The notes: generated by a model from the letters alone, not told the origin. A stretch of DNA of 49,626 nucleotides from JBMORL01 sp049322335 (GCA_049322335.1 JBMORL010000122.1:1-49626); one strand, 5' to 3'; shown: positions 1 through 8,556, counted from the stretch's first letter. A program made the numbers and translations.

Positions 1-232
1 CGGAAGAATCGTTATCACGGTCGAATTTATTTTTATATCCGCGGTCGTCCCCGTCTTTTTTGTGATACGGTTTTTTGTAACCTGATCCGGAAGAATCGTT
101 ATCACGGTCGAATTTCTTTTTGTATCCGCGGTCGTCCCCTTCTTTTTTGTAATACGATTTTTTGTAACCTGATCCGGAAGAATCGTTATCACGGTCGAAT
201 TTCTTTTTGTATCCGCGGTCGTCACCGTCTTT
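1..232 (-). repeat. 87-bp tandem repeat inside coding sequence
   Basis: Three near-identical copies start at 1, 88 and 175 (period 87 bp, 29 codons). The second and third differ from the first at only a few positions. The array continues past the left edge. It lies in frame within the gene read on the minus strand, so unit gain or loss would keep the reading frame. Confidence 0.9.
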
Positions 233-379
233 TTTTCTTTTCAACTCTCCTTCTCCCGAATCTTCGTTGCGTTTGAATTTAGGACGTCCTTTTTTAAAGG
301 AATCCTTGTCGCTGAATTTTTTGCGAAAGCCACCTTTTCCCGGCCTGTCGTTTTTAAATTTCTTTTTGTGGCTACCCAT
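1..379 (-). CDS. Lys/Arg/Asp-rich repeat protein, N-terminal part (possible RluB/RsuA pseudouridine synthase extension), truncated at window edge
   Basis: Reading leftward from an ATG at 379 the frame is open to the window edge. It encodes a hydrophilic, strongly charged N-terminus beginning MGSHKKKFKNDRPGKG, then 29-residue units such as DDRGYKKKFDRDNDSSGSG repeated almost exactly. No folded domain is visible in the 126 residues present. In Bacteroidota, low-complexity extensions of this kind commonly precede the S4/pseudouridine synthase domains of RluB/RsuA-type enzymes or decorate RNA helicases, so an RNA-binding role is the best guess, but the catalytic part lies outside the window. The start is supported by a TACTTTTG box 20 bases upstream. 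YraN lies upstream on the same strand. Confidence 0.6.
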   Translation of the reverse strand, partial: MGSHKKKFKNDRPGKGGFRKKFSDKDSFKKGRPKFKRNEDSGEGELKRKKDGDDRGYKKKFDRDNDSSGSGYKKSYYKKEGDDRGYKKKFDRDNDSSGSGYKKPYHKKDGDDRGYKNKFDRDNDSS

Positions 380-398
380 AATAATTAAAATATTGGCG

Positions 399-406
399 CA
401 AAAGTA
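399..406 (-). promoter_or_regulatory. Bacteroidota -7 box (TACTTTTG)
   Basis: A perfect TAnnTTTG match on the minus strand, 20 bases upstream of the ATG at 379 and after the yraN stop. It suggests that the repeat-protein gene has its own promoter. No convincing -33 TTTG is visible. Confidence 0.45.
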
Positions 407-436
407 GGAAAAATCAGCGGGTAAGTCGGAAAATGG

Positions 437-802
437 CTAGGCCAGCGGATAAAAAGCACTTTCTATGTGCTCTACCACGGGTGAGTGACCGGGAGCCATT
501 ATAACAGAAATGATATCAAAACGTGCCTCATCTTCAATATCTCTTTCTATAATGTAGGCATGGGCGGCTTTAACGATTTGCCGTTGTTTTTTCCTGGTGA
601 CCGCCAGGGCGGGATCGCCAAAAATGCCGGTTTCACGGCTTTTTACCTCTATTATCACTATGTTTTCGCCATTGTGGGCTATAATATCCAGCTCCAGCTT
701 GCCAAAACGCCAGTTTTTATCGAGTATGCGGTAACCCTTTTTTTCCAGCAGTTCGGCAGCTAAAATCTCCCCTTTTTCACCTAATTCGTTATGTTCAGCC
801 AT
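437..802 (-). CDS. YraN family protein (UPF0102), predicted nuclease-like fold
   Basis: A 121-residue protein of the usual length for the YraN/UPF0102 family. The N-terminal part (GEKGEILAAELLEKKGYRIL) is the helix and first strand typical of the family. The core has the PD-(D/E)xK-like pattern: Asp in LELDIIA followed by the E-x-K of IIEVKSR. Family members resemble Holliday-junction resolvase-fold nucleases, but their cellular role is not settled. The ATG at 802 is preceded by a short divergent intergenic region shared with the DUF4412 gene. The product is cytoplasmic, with no signal peptide. Confidence 0.9.
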   Translation of the reverse strand: MAEHNELGEKGEILAAELLEKKGYRILDKNWRFGKLELDIIAHNGENIVIIEVKSRETGIFGDPALAVTRKKQRQIVKAAHAYIIERDIEDEARFDIISVIMAPGHSPVVEHIESAFYPLA

Positions 803-880
803 TTTATGGAACGCTATTTGTAACTCTATTGCTATCTTCGACCGTATAAATGAACTAAAATTATTGAAAATTAAAAAATT

Positions 881-1534
881 ATGAAGGCTTTCAGGATCTT
901 TTCCCTCTTATCACTGGCATTGATTGCCGTTGCTGCGTTTTGCTCTTTTGGCTTTCAGCAGGCGGGTGATTTTGAAGGGGTCATCGAGTTCTCTAAAAAA
1001 ACCGGTTCCACCGAAGTAAAATATAAATACTACGTGAAAGGAGATAAAGTAAGGATTGAGGACTTTGGAACGGATGGTTCGTTGCAGGGGGTTATGCTGG
1101 TGGATATGAAAACCAATAAAGTAATTGGCTTAAATCCCGATAGAAAATTATATATGGATGTGCCCAACAACCGCCAGCGTAAAGATATGGCTGTTTCGGT
1201 GGAAAAAACGGGAAATACCAAATCCATTGCAGGATATACCTGTTCGGAATGGAAAGTGACCTGCGATGAAGACGATCGCGTTATCACGTATTGGATGGGT
1301 GAGGGGAAATTCAATTTTTTTATTCCTATGCTTAAAACGCTCAATCGCGCAGATAAACTTTCTACCTACTTCATTAAACTAACCGGTGCTGAAGGATTGT
1401 TTCCCATGCTGGGTGAAGAGAAAAAAAAGGACGGCACACTTATCACAACACTTAAAGTTACTTCTGTAAAAATACAAACCCTCGCGGCAACTCAGTTCGA
1501 AATTCCCAAAGGATATTCGAAATACGATAAATGA
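881..1534 (+). CDS. secreted DUF4412-like protein
   Basis: A 217-residue protein with a signal peptide (hydrophobic residues about 7-25). The mature part is beta-rich and starts FEGVIEFSKKTGSTEVKYKY, followed by YYVKGDKVRIED and the segment MLVDMKTNKVIGLNPDRKLYM. That pattern (a secreted protein that describes itself as a one-domain beta sandwich with a conserved VKGDKxR motif) is typical of the DUF4412 family in Bacteroidota, whose function is unknown. Its stop overlaps the start of the next gene by 4 bases (ATGA), so the two are probably co-transcribed and translationally coupled. Confidence 0.65.
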   Translation: MKAFRIFSLLSLALIAVAAFCSFGFQQAGDFEGVIEFSKKTGSTEVKYKYYVKGDKVRIEDFGTDGSLQGVMLVDMKTNKVIGLNPDRKLYMDVPNNRQRKDMAVSVEKTGNTKSIAGYTCSEWKVTCDEDDRVITYWMGEGKFNFFIPMLKTLNRADKLSTYFIKLTGAEGLFPMLGEEKKKDGTLITTLKVTSVKIQTLAATQFEIPKGYSKYDK

Positions 1535-1941
1535 GAAAGCTGGTCTTTCTTTCGTTTTTATTTTTCTTTTACTTACCGGTAAAAGCCGACACCATTACTT
1601 TCTGGCATGTTCATCGTAACGCGGATTATATCGGTGATCATTGTTTTGATAATAAATCCTGTTTTGGAACTCATGTGGTTCTGGAAAAACAAAACATAAA
1701 ACCCGAAGAAATATTTTTTATTTTGTTTGGCGGTTGTATGGTTCCTGAAAAACTCACTTTAATTTTACGTGAAGAAAAAAGTGGCGAAACCTGTTCGTTG
1801 TCACTGCCGGCTTTTGCCCGGGGAGATTTTAAGATCACGGGAAAAGATATTCTGAAAATAAAACCGGGAAAATATTATCTTGAATTATTTCCATCAACAG
1901 CCGATGAGCCTGCCTATTCCGGTTTTTTCGAATTGAGGTAA
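1531..1941 (+). CDS. small secreted protein of unknown function
   Basis: A 136-residue product with a clear signal peptide (MRKLVFLSFLFFFYLPVKA, probable cleavage before DTITFW). The mature protein has four Cys (CFDNKSCFG, GGCMV, ETCSL) that could form two disulfides, and a beta-rich pattern ending YSGFFELR. I do not recognise a family. It overlaps the DUF4412-like gene by 4 bases, so the two form one unit and may act on the same periplasmic or surface task. The next gene is convergent and only 18 bases away. Confidence 0.7.
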   Translation: MRKLVFLSFLFFFYLPVKADTITFWHVHRNADYIGDHCFDNKSCFGTHVVLEKQNIKPEEIFFILFGGCMVPEKLTLILREEKSGETCSLSLPAFARGDFKITGKDILKIKPGKYYLELFPSTADEPAYSGFFELR

Positions 1942-1959
1942 GTTTTTCTGATAAAAATT

Positions 1960-2241
1960 TCACCGGTTAAACAGCGTGTATAGAATATAGGCAATACACA
2001 CTACATTCATTATGGTGGAAACCATTCTCATACGGTTTCTTTTTTTCTCCTCATACAAAAACTGGTATACAAAATACAGGCTGGTGGCGGCAAAGGCCAC
2101 ATCCATCACGCTCCTGGGATCAACGGGAATATCACCTATGGACAAATTTCTTTCGTTCGTGGAAAAAGTAACCACGCAGTAAAATATAAATAGTGCGACT
2201 ACTGCTGAAAATGAAATGATATTAAATAATCTGGCATTCAT
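1960..2241 (-). CDS. small integral membrane protein, three predicted TM helices
   Basis: A 93-residue protein with hydrophobic segments at about residues 5-27, 46-62 and 74-91, and a basic loop (EEKKRNRMRM) between the second and third helix. No family recognised. Its ATG overlaps the TGA of the LD-carboxypeptidase by 4 bases, so it is probably translated from the same message. A role linked to the cell envelope is only inferred from that neighbour. Confidence 0.65.
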   Translation of the reverse strand: MNARLFNIISFSAVVALFIFYCVVTFSTNERNLSIGDIPVDPRSVMDVAFAATSLYFVYQFLYEEKKRNRMRMVSTIMNVVCIAYILYTLFNR

Positions 2242-3143
2242 AAAAATTGCAATAAGGTTTGGTGAATGTTTACTGATAGTTTTACTTTTCCACCTATCAT
2301 CAATGCGCGGTTGTCATCCATATGTCCGGCAGGAAAACCAAAACAAACCGGGTAATTGTATTCTGAAACATGTTCTGCGATAATTTCTTCTGCAGTTTTT
2401 CCAAAAGGAACAGGGTTGTCTTTCATTCCGGTAAAACCGCCAACAACAAGCCCTGCTATTTTTTTTAATATTCCGCTTCGCTTCAGGTTGAGCATCATTC
2501 TGTCGATATGATACAGGTATTCGTCAAGGTCTTCGAGAAAAAGAATTTTTCCTGTCATATCGGGTAAAGAAACCGAACCGTTCAGGGCACAAATGAGTGA
2601 TAAATTTCCCCCGCACAAAACACCTTCACTTGTCCCCGGCCGGTTATATGAATGGGCTTTGATTTCATATTCCGGTTTTTTTCCTTCCAGCAGAAGTTTA
2701 AAAGTTTCCAGTGCTTCGGGAGAATTGGACGCCATATTTACCGGCATGGTACAGTGCAGGGAAGCGATGTGGTGTTGGGAAAGCAGATGATTATGTATAA
2801 CGGTTATATCGCTGTATCCTCCGATCCATTTCGGGTTTTTTTCCAGGGAAGAAAAATCTATCTGGTCGATAATGCGTAAAGAACCATAGCCACCGCGCAC
2901 ACAAATAACAGCTTTTACTTCCGAATCGTTTATGGCATCCTGCAGTCCTTTTGTTCTTTCTTCATCTGTGCCTGCAAACTGGTGAAAAGAAGAAGAAACA
3001 TTTTGCATCACTTTCGTTTTATATCCCCATGAATGAAAAATATCAATAGCTTTTGAATAAGCGTCCCGCTCAATTTTACGCGCAGTAGCTACAATGGCGA
3101 TTGTATCACCGGGATGCAGGGCTGGAGGGAAAATAACTGGCAT
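2238..3143 (-). CDS. LD-carboxypeptidase (peptidase S66, muramoyltetrapeptide carboxypeptidase)
   Basis: A 301-residue enzyme that removes the terminal D-alanine from murein tetrapeptides during cell-wall recycling. The S66 signature is complete: the nucleophile Ser111 in GGYSDIT, Glu204 in FLEDLDEYLYHID and His274 in FPAGHMDDNRA, with the NPKWIGGYSD context typical of the family. An upstream in-frame ATG at 3293 would add 50 residues that match nothing in the family and would cross two hairpin sequences, so the ATG at 3143 (MPVIFPPALHPGD) is chosen. No signal peptide is visible, consistent with cytoplasmic murein recycling. It is followed with a 4-base overlap by a small membrane protein gene. 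Confidence 0.9.
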   Translation of the reverse strand: MPVIFPPALHPGDTIAIVATARKIERDAYSKAIDIFHSWGYKTKVMQNVSSSFHQFAGTDEERTKGLQDAINDSEVKAVICVRGGYGSLRIIDQIDFSSLEKNPKWIGGYSDITVIHNHLLSQHHIASLHCTMPVNMASNSPEALETFKLLLEGKKPEYEIKAHSYNRPGTSEGVLCGGNLSLICALNGSVSLPDMTGKILFLEDLDEYLYHIDRMMLNLKRSGILKKIAGLVVGGFTGMKDNPVPFGKTAEEIIAEHVSEYNYPVCFGFPAGHMDDNRALMIGGKVKLSVNIHQTLLQFL

Positions 3144-3171
3144 GATGTTACAAAGGTAAAAAAATGTTGAA

Positions 3172-3187
3172 TCCGCCAGTTGGCGGA
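3172..3187. repeat. REP-like palindrome
   Basis: TCCGCCAGTTGGCGGA is a perfect 7-bp stem with a 2-base loop, just upstream of the LD-carboxypeptidase start. Short GC-rich palindromes of this type are dispersed in many Bacteroidota genomes. Confidence 0.5.
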
Positions 3188-3259
3188 CGAGCCTTGGACA
3201 GAGTTTAATTCCCTGCAACTTACTGCGACAAAAAAAAACAGACATTCCTCTTACGAATA

Positions 3260-3289
3260 CCCCGTCACGCGCTTCGCGTGACTGCGGGG
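3260..3289. repeat. GC-rich hairpin, possibly REP-like
   Basis: CCCCGTCACGCG pairs with CGCGTGActgCGGGG around a CTT loop, leaving a 3-base bulge. It lies in the 281-bp divergent gap between the LD-carboxypeptidase and PhnA-like genes and has no T tract, so it is more likely a dispersed palindrome than a terminator. Confidence 0.45.
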
Positions 3290-3403
3290 ACATTTATTGA
3301 TAAATTGGTTAAATGGTTGAATCGTTTTTTTTGGTAATAAATTAAAATGATATCATACGGTGGTTCCCATGATTAAAATAACCGGTTAATCAAAACAGAT
3401 GGT

Positions 3404-3411
3404 TAGCTTTG
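3404..3411 (+). promoter_or_regulatory. Bacteroidota -7 box (TAGCTTTG)
   Basis: A perfect TAnnTTTG match ending 13 bases before the ATG of the PhnA-like gene. This implies a very short 5' untranslated region. No -33 element was found. Confidence 0.45.
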
Positions 3412-3424
3412 CAAAAAGAGTAAT

Positions 3425-3982
3425 ATGTCAATTTCAACCGAATTAAATCTTCGCTGCCAGAATCTTTGTGAATTATGCAGCACAGAAGTACCTGCCCGCG
3501 AATTTGCAGTGAGCCCCAAAAAAAATGATGTTGTTGCCCATGTGGTAGCTGTTTGCGAAACCTGTATGCGGGCAATGGAAAAAAAAGATTCTTTTCACTG
3601 GCGTTGCCTGGAAGGAAGCATCTGGAATCCCGAACCTTCGGTGCAGGCGTTGAGTTACCGGATTCTCCAAAATTACAAAGGAGAAGACTGGGCCGAGAAT
3701 TTATTAAGCAGCGTTGAGCCTGAAGAAAATATTGTTGAATGGGCATTAAGTTCACTTACAGCAGAAGAAGTACACAAAGACGCATTCGGAAATAAACTGG
3801 AAAACGGAGATACGGTGGTTCTTACCCAGGCACTGAACGTGAAAGGTACTAATTTTACAGCTTCAAAAGGCACGGTGGTAAAACGGATAAAACTCGTTCA
3901 CGATAATCACGAACAAATAGAAGGAAAAATCAACGACCAAACCATTGTGATTCTTACAAAGTTTGTGAAAAAAGGAGCATAG
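3425..3982 (+). CDS. PhnA-like zinc-ribbon protein
   Basis: A 185-residue protein. The N-terminal half has a zinc-ribbon pattern with Cys pairs in LRCQNLCELC and VCETCMRAM. The C-terminal third has the compact beta domain of PhnA proteins (DAFGNKLENGDTVVLTQ, then GTVVKRIKLVHD and KINDQTIVILTKFVKK). E. coli PhnA was named for the phosphonate operon but is not needed for phosphonate use, and the role of the family is uncertain. No phosphonate genes lie nearby. It ends 153 bases before a convergent gene. In that gap I see no strong terminator. Confidence 0.85.
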   Translation: MSISTELNLRCQNLCELCSTEVPAREFAVSPKKNDVVAHVVAVCETCMRAMEKKDSFHWRCLEGSIWNPEPSVQALSYRILQNYKGEDWAENLLSSVEPEENIVEWALSSLTAEEVHKDAFGNKLENGDTVVLTQALNVKGTNFTASKGTVVKRIKLVHDNHEQIEGKINDQTIVILTKFVKKGA

Positions 3983-4135
3983 CTAAATGGTGCATTGAGC
4001 TTTATCTGTTTATATCTAACATCCTCCGGCTTAAGGTCGCGCAATACCATCCTGCAATTTCCCTCAGCCATCGGAAATAATTTATACATCAACGTAAAAC
4101 GGCTTTTCAGCTTTTCAAAAATTAAGATTTACGAA

Positions 4136-7100
4136 TCAGAAAAATGCTCTCACCTGTACGCTTCCGGTGTGAATGCTTTTGTTATCTTCTGATTTTCTTC
4201 CGTTGTAAACGAGATTCAGCTGCATGTTTTTGGAAAGGTTTTGCTGGAAGGTGGAAGTCCATGTGAAATTTTTTCCGGGCTTCAGCGCATTCAGCATTTC
4301 GAAAGCCAGTGAACTGTTGGTGGCGCCCGTATAATCTATCCGGATGAAATTGAAATTGGCCAGTATACTTCCTTTATTTACCATGTTATAACGAATCTCT
4401 GTCCCCGCGTCCAGTATTTTTGCAGTTTCTCCTCCCCATTCCGTTTTGTTGGATTTATCTGTGTATTCGCAGGTGAGAGAAATACGGAAATTGGTGGTGG
4501 GCTGGATATTGAATTTTGGTTGTACAGAATAATAACGGATGCTGTAATTTCTTCCGCTCAGAAAATCAGATGCGTTTGATTTTTCCCCGGTTTCAGCTTC
4601 GGTCATCCACGAAAAAACAGTATTGATGTTCCATCTTGTTTTCAGCAGATGAAATTCGTTTCCGCGCGAATCGAAACCGTTGGTGAGAAGTGATTTGCTT
4701 TGCGTTTTCTGATACGTATAATCGGCCCCGAATTTCTGTCCCGTGCGATTGATAAAAAAAGTATTTCGTATAGAAGAGTTGACAGAGATAAGAGAAGTGT
4801 CGGATATTTTTTCGGTAAACGGATTATACCGGTCCAGCACATCTTCGTTATTGGTTTTCCTGTCGATACGCAATGCGGTTTGATTGGAAAATACAGAAAG
4901 TTTTTTTCTCCACCCGGTTTTGTTTTTCCATATCATCGATGGATTGAGGTTAAGCGACTGGCTGAATTGATTGGTGTAGGTTTTAACATACTCGTTGGTA
5001 GGAGTAAAGGAACGAATGTAAGTAGCCTGGTCGGGAAAGGCGGCAATTTCAAACTCGTTCAGCTCTTTTACATTATTTCCATTGTAATCTATCCACGTAT
5101 AAATTCCCTGCCCGGCAGGAACCTCCAGGTAAATAAATTCCCTTTTTAATTCCTGCCCGGTGCCAATTTCATAAAAAGTAGAAACCGTAACAGCCGATTT
5201 GAATGCTTTAAGGTCATATTCCAGCCTCGACACCACGGTTTCATCCGGTTTTTGTGATGTAAGTGTACTGTCTTTTATTTCCAGCTTCCGGTAAGCGGTT
5301 TTTCCCCTCAGCATATTTTTCGGATTTTTTACCAGGTCGAACGAAAAACCATAATGACGCGCAAGTGCTGAAGTACTTAAAACGTTAGTGTCGGCCAGCC
5401 AGTCGTTGCGCTGGCGGTAAAAAAGATTATACCTGTTTTTATTGGTATCGGCATTTTGTATATACACTTCATAATCATAAAACCGGTAACTGTTTCTCAG
5501 CAGGCTGTCCGAATTCTGATAATAGAATCGGTTGTATTCGTGTTCATCTTTAAATCCCAGGGTGATAAATGAAAATTGTTTGCTAAGCGAAGACCTGTGG
5601 CGCAAAAACTGTGATTTTGAAAATCCTTTTGTGTTAAGATAGCTCCCGGTAAGCGAAGCATTCCACCCTTTGTGTTTCAGCTGGCCGTTTACTTTGTTGA
5701 TGATCCCGGTGTATTCGTTTCCGGCAAAAAAAGTATTGGCGCCTATTCCGAATTTTCCCACCCGGTCTTTGGCAATGGCGACTTCCGCATCACCTATATA
5801 CTGGTCGCTGGTGATAGTGCGGTTAAGAATATTCCAGTTTCGTTCAAATTCAACGGCACGGAAACGCTCGATACGTGTAAATTCGGAGGATACAGTTTCC
5901 ATCTGCACGTTGGTAGTTAGTTTTAAATCGTTTTTTTCCGACTTTAAAGGCGACTTGCTTTCAAATGTAAATCTTCCGCCATAACCGTAATCATCACTTC
6001 CATGCAATGAAGAAAAAGTATTGACATCATATCCTGAGGCCGCCATTTCCACTGTTGCTTTGGTGTTTTTTGAAAAGATATATTCTGCACCGGCCGTTAC
6101 CATTTGCCTTTTTTTCGGAGTCACCAGCAATATAACGGGTTCGTAATTGCCGTTCATAATAATGTTGGCGCCCACTGTGTCGGGAGCTACCCATTTGTAG
6201 GTTTTCCCCAATGCCGTAAAATCCGACTGCACATAGTTTCCGTTTCCCGTACCCACATAGGTAAAACTGGCACGGTAAAAAGCGCTGTCGCTGCTGGTAG
6301 AAAAAACAAGCACAGAATCATATCCCAAACTATCCACCATTTTATACAGCACCATATTGTCGTCAAAGCCGATACTGTCAATACTCATGGTAAAAGCATC
6401 CTGTATGCTATCACCCACTGATGCTAAAAGGGCCTTGTCGTTAGCATCCAGATCCTGTTGCAGCGGCTGGTTTTTACTGTCCTGTTCTGAGTAAATATTC
6501 AGCCATGTTTTAAAATTTCCTTTTTTAAAAGTATTCACCGATTCAATAATAGAGCGCGCGTAGTTTTTATCTGAATATTGAAATTCCACTACAATTCTCC
6601 GGTCTTTGGTGATAAGGCGGTTGGGGGTAAAAGTAATTTCAGATGTATTGTAGTCAATAACGTAATCATTTTCCTGTCCGCGCTGCAGCAACTGCCCGTC
6701 AATATACACCTGTTCGGTGCCGGCCAGCACAATGATAAAGGTTTCATTTTCGGCTCCCCGTAATTTATAAGGCCCCTGGTTGCCTTCTAATCCCTGTATT
6801 ACATTTCTCGAAAACTTTCCTTTGGAAACAGCAGCACTTAATTTTGTTTCGTATATTCCTTTGCCGTTAGTTTCATTGCCCAGCCTGGTGGAAAAAGAAG
6901 CTCCCTGGGTGCGCTTATTGTAGTTCAAAAAATAACCGGTGGGTTTTTTCATCCAGAAATCCCCTGCAATAAGGGAGGAACGGTCGTCAAACACTTTTAT
7001 ATACACCTGGTCGAAATCCTGCAACTGCTGGGTATTTCCGTCAGGCTGAATGGGAATATTGTCGTCAGTAACCGAAGCCTGTACCTGGAGTTTATCAGAA

Positions 7101-7561
7101 ATTTTTCCCGATAACTGGAGATTGAGCGATGAATTTACCGCGAGGTTCTGGTTATTTCCAAATGAAACTCCCCTCGACACACTTCCCGATTTGTTGAGCC
7201 CCTCGGTAAGAAACGGGTCGTTGTTTTTGTCGCTGATGCTGAATGAAAATGGATTTATCACACCCTTATTATCAGGTTGCAGCACTTTTTTCGATTTGTG
7301 TGCATATTCTTTAGAGAAGTCGGCAGGGAAAGTGCGCCAGTATACCGTTACCGTATCACCGGGCATGGTTTTAAATATCACCAGTGACAAGGCTTCATTA
7401 ACGGTAAATTCGCTTTCAGGCAATGATGTGCCGTTTAAAAAGATCAACGTACTTTCCGGCACCAGGCTCAGGGTGTCCAGTCGCAACGTATCATTGGAAA
7501 TAAGGAATTTTTGCCTGTGCAGGTTACCCTGGCCTAATGCAACTGCCGCTGCAAAGAGCAA
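4136..7561 (-). CDS. large predicted outer-membrane beta-barrel protein
   Basis: About 1141 residues from the first conventional start codon (TTG at 7561). The N-terminal half contains a beta-rich region with the segments SRGVSFGNNQNLAVNSSLN and GNTQQLQDFDQVYIKV and a domain around GTEQVYIDGQLLQ. The C-terminal half is a long run of alternating amphipathic strands, ending VQVRAFF: a terminal Phe, as in outer-membrane barrels. I do not recognise a named family; the GNTQQLQDFD-type motif recurs in large outer-membrane proteins of Bacteroidota. The TTG start leaves only a stub of a signal peptide (LFAAAVALGQ). The frame stays open upstream to a stop at 7616-7618 and would give RYPLKISFFTVFLLFAAAVA, a textbook signal peptide, if translation began at the ATC at 7600. 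Function unknown. Confidence 0.75.
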   Translation of the reverse strand: MLFAAAVALGQGNLHRQKFLISNDTLRLDTLSLVPESTLIFLNGTSLPESEFTVNEALSLVIFKTMPGDTVTVYWRTFPADFSKEYAHKSKKVLQPDNKGVINPFSFSISDKNNDPFLTEGLNKSGSVSRGVSFGNNQNLAVNSSLNLQLSGKISDKLQVQASVTDDNIPIQPDGNTQQLQDFDQVYIKVFDDRSSLIAGDFWMKKPTGYFLNYNKRTQGASFSTRLGNETNGKGIYETKLSAAVSKGKFSRNVIQGLEGNQGPYKLRGAENETFIIVLAGTEQVYIDGQLLQRGQENDYVIDYNTSEITFTPNRLITKDRRIVVEFQYSDKNYARSIIESVNTFKKGNFKTWLNIYSEQDSKNQPLQQDLDANDKALLASVGDSIQDAFTMSIDSIGFDDNMVLYKMVDSLGYDSVLVFSTSSDSAFYRASFTYVGTGNGNYVQSDFTALGKTYKWVAPDTVGANIIMNGNYEPVILLVTPKKRQMVTAGAEYIFSKNTKATVEMAASGYDVNTFSSLHGSDDYGYGGRFTFESKSPLKSEKNDLKLTTNVQMETVSSEFTRIERFRAVEFERNWNILNRTITSDQYIGDAEVAIAKDRVGKFGIGANTFFAGNEYTGIINKVNGQLKHKGWNASLTGSYLNTKGFSKSQFLRHRSSLSKQFSFITLGFKDEHEYNRFYYQNSDSLLRNSYRFYDYEVYIQNADTNKNRYNLFYRQRNDWLADTNVLSTSALARHYGFSFDLVKNPKNMLRGKTAYRKLEIKDSTLTSQKPDETVVSRLEYDLKAFKSAVTVSTFYEIGTGQELKREFIYLEVPAGQGIYTWIDYNGNNVKELNEFEIAAFPDQATYIRSFTPTNEYVKTYTNQFSQSLNLNPSMIWKNKTGWRKKLSVFSNQTALRIDRKTNNEDVLDRYNPFTEKISDTSLISVNSSIRNTFFINRTGQKFGADYTYQKTQSKSLLTNGFDSRGNEFHLLKTRWNINTVFSWMTEAETGEKSNASDFLSGRNYSIRYYSVQPKFNIQPTTNFRISLTCEYTDKSNKTEWGGETAKILDAGTEIRYNMVNKGSILANFNFIRIDYTGATNSSLAFEMLNALKPGKNFTWTSTFQQNLSKNMQLNLVYNGRKSEDNKSIHTGSVQVRAFF

Positions 7562-7616
7562 AAAAACAGTGAAAAACGATATTTTTAGCGGGTAACGGAT
7601 GGTAAAAAAGGGTGAC

Positions 7617-7624
7617 TAAAGTTA
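7617..7624 (-). promoter_or_regulatory. weak -7 box (TAACTTTA) for the outer-membrane protein gene
   Basis: One mismatch to TAnnTTTG on the minus strand. It places a transcript start near 7610, just upstream of the ATC codon at 7600 that would complete the signal peptide. Confidence 0.3.
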
Positions 7625-7689
7625 CGATTAAAAATTTAGCTTAATTTGTACCCGCCCATAACGGGTTTTCTACAAACATAATACGTAAA

Positions 7690-8460
7690 GTGCTTACAAA
7701 AATTATCTCCTACAATGTAAATGGCCTGAGAGCGGCAATGGCCAAAAACTGGACAGGCTGGCTAAAAGCTACCGGTGCCGATATCGTTTGCCTGCAGGAA
7801 ATCAAAGTAACTCCCGGTCAGCTCGATACCCACGGCATTACCTCACAGGGTTACGAAACCTATTGGTATCCGGCTGAAAAGAAGGGGTACAGCGGGGTGG
7901 CTATTTTTACCAAAAGAAAACCCGATCATGTGGAATATGGCTGCGGGATCAAAAAATATGATGATGAAGGCCGTATCATACGCTGCGATTTCGGAGATGT
8001 TTCCGTGATGAGTGTATACATTCCTTCGGGCAGCAGTGGTGACGACCGGCAGGCTTTCAAGATGGTTTTCCTGGAAGATTTTATGAAGTATATTCAGACC
8101 TTGCGCAAAAAAAGACCCGGCCTGATTATTTGCGGAGATTATAATATCTGCCATAAACCCATTGATATCCACAACCCCGTTTCCAATAAAAACTCATCCG
8201 GATTTTTACCAGAAGAACGCGAATGGGTCGACCGGTTTACTGAAAGCGGATTTATTGACAGTTTCCGGTATTTTAACAAAGAACCACATCAATATACCTG
8301 GTGGACTTACCGTTTTAATGCAAGGGCAAAAAACCTGGGCTGGCGAATCGATTACAATATGGTGGCTTCACTGCTGGAGAAAAAAATGAAAAAAGCCGCC
8401 ATCCTGTCAGAAGCCAAACATTCCGACCATTGCCCTGTATTGCTGGAAATAGATTTTTAA
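7690..8460 (+). CDS. xth: exodeoxyribonuclease III
   Basis: A 256-residue member of the exonuclease III / AP endonuclease family, which cleaves at abasic sites in base-excision repair and degrades the 3' strand of duplex DNA. All landmark residues are present: Asn near the start (SYNVNGLRAA), Glu37 in CLQEIK, Asp150 and Asn152 in CGDYNICH, WRIDY, and the catalytic Asp246-His247 pair in SDHCP. The length fits the bacterial enzymes. The start is GTG at 7690, directly before LTKIISYNVNG, where the family begins. Divergent from the outer-membrane protein gene; cytoplasmic. Confidence 0.95.
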   Translation: MLTKIISYNVNGLRAAMAKNWTGWLKATGADIVCLQEIKVTPGQLDTHGITSQGYETYWYPAEKKGYSGVAIFTKRKPDHVEYGCGIKKYDDEGRIIRCDFGDVSVMSVYIPSGSSGDDRQAFKMVFLEDFMKYIQTLRKKRPGLIICGDYNICHKPIDIHNPVSNKNSSGFLPEEREWVDRFTESGFIDSFRYFNKEPHQYTWWTYRFNARAKNLGWRIDYNMVASLLEKKMKKAAILSEAKHSDHCPVLLEIDF

Positions 8461-8519
8461 CGAAGTAAATAACACCTGTACATTTGTTTTTCATTCCAAT
8501 CATTTCTTATATATTTACT

Positions 8520-8527
8520 TATATTTG
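8520..8527 (+). promoter_or_regulatory. Bacteroidota -7 box (TATATTTG)
   Basis: A perfect TAnnTTTG match, 30 bases upstream of the substrate-binding lipoprotein ATG at 8557. A TTTG at 8483-8486 is too far away to be the -33 element. Confidence 0.5.
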
Positions 8528-8556
8528 CAAACCAGCCAAAAAAGCAACCTGAACAA

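Noticed and set aside
1..232. Possible CRISPR array at the left edge
   Set aside because: The 87-bp units repeat along their whole length without variable spacers, and they encode an in-frame protein repeat.
3144..3293. 50-residue N-terminal extension of the LD-carboxypeptidase
   Set aside because: The extension crosses two GC-rich palindromes and matches nothing in the S66 family, which begins close to MPVIFPPALHPGD.
3390..3755. 121-residue minus-strand frame
   Set aside because: It lies entirely over the PhnA-like gene, which has clear zinc-ribbon motifs; the minus frame has no recognisable features.
7050..7595. 181-residue plus-strand frame
   Set aside because: It lies opposite the start of the outer-membrane protein gene and has no domain or promoter support.
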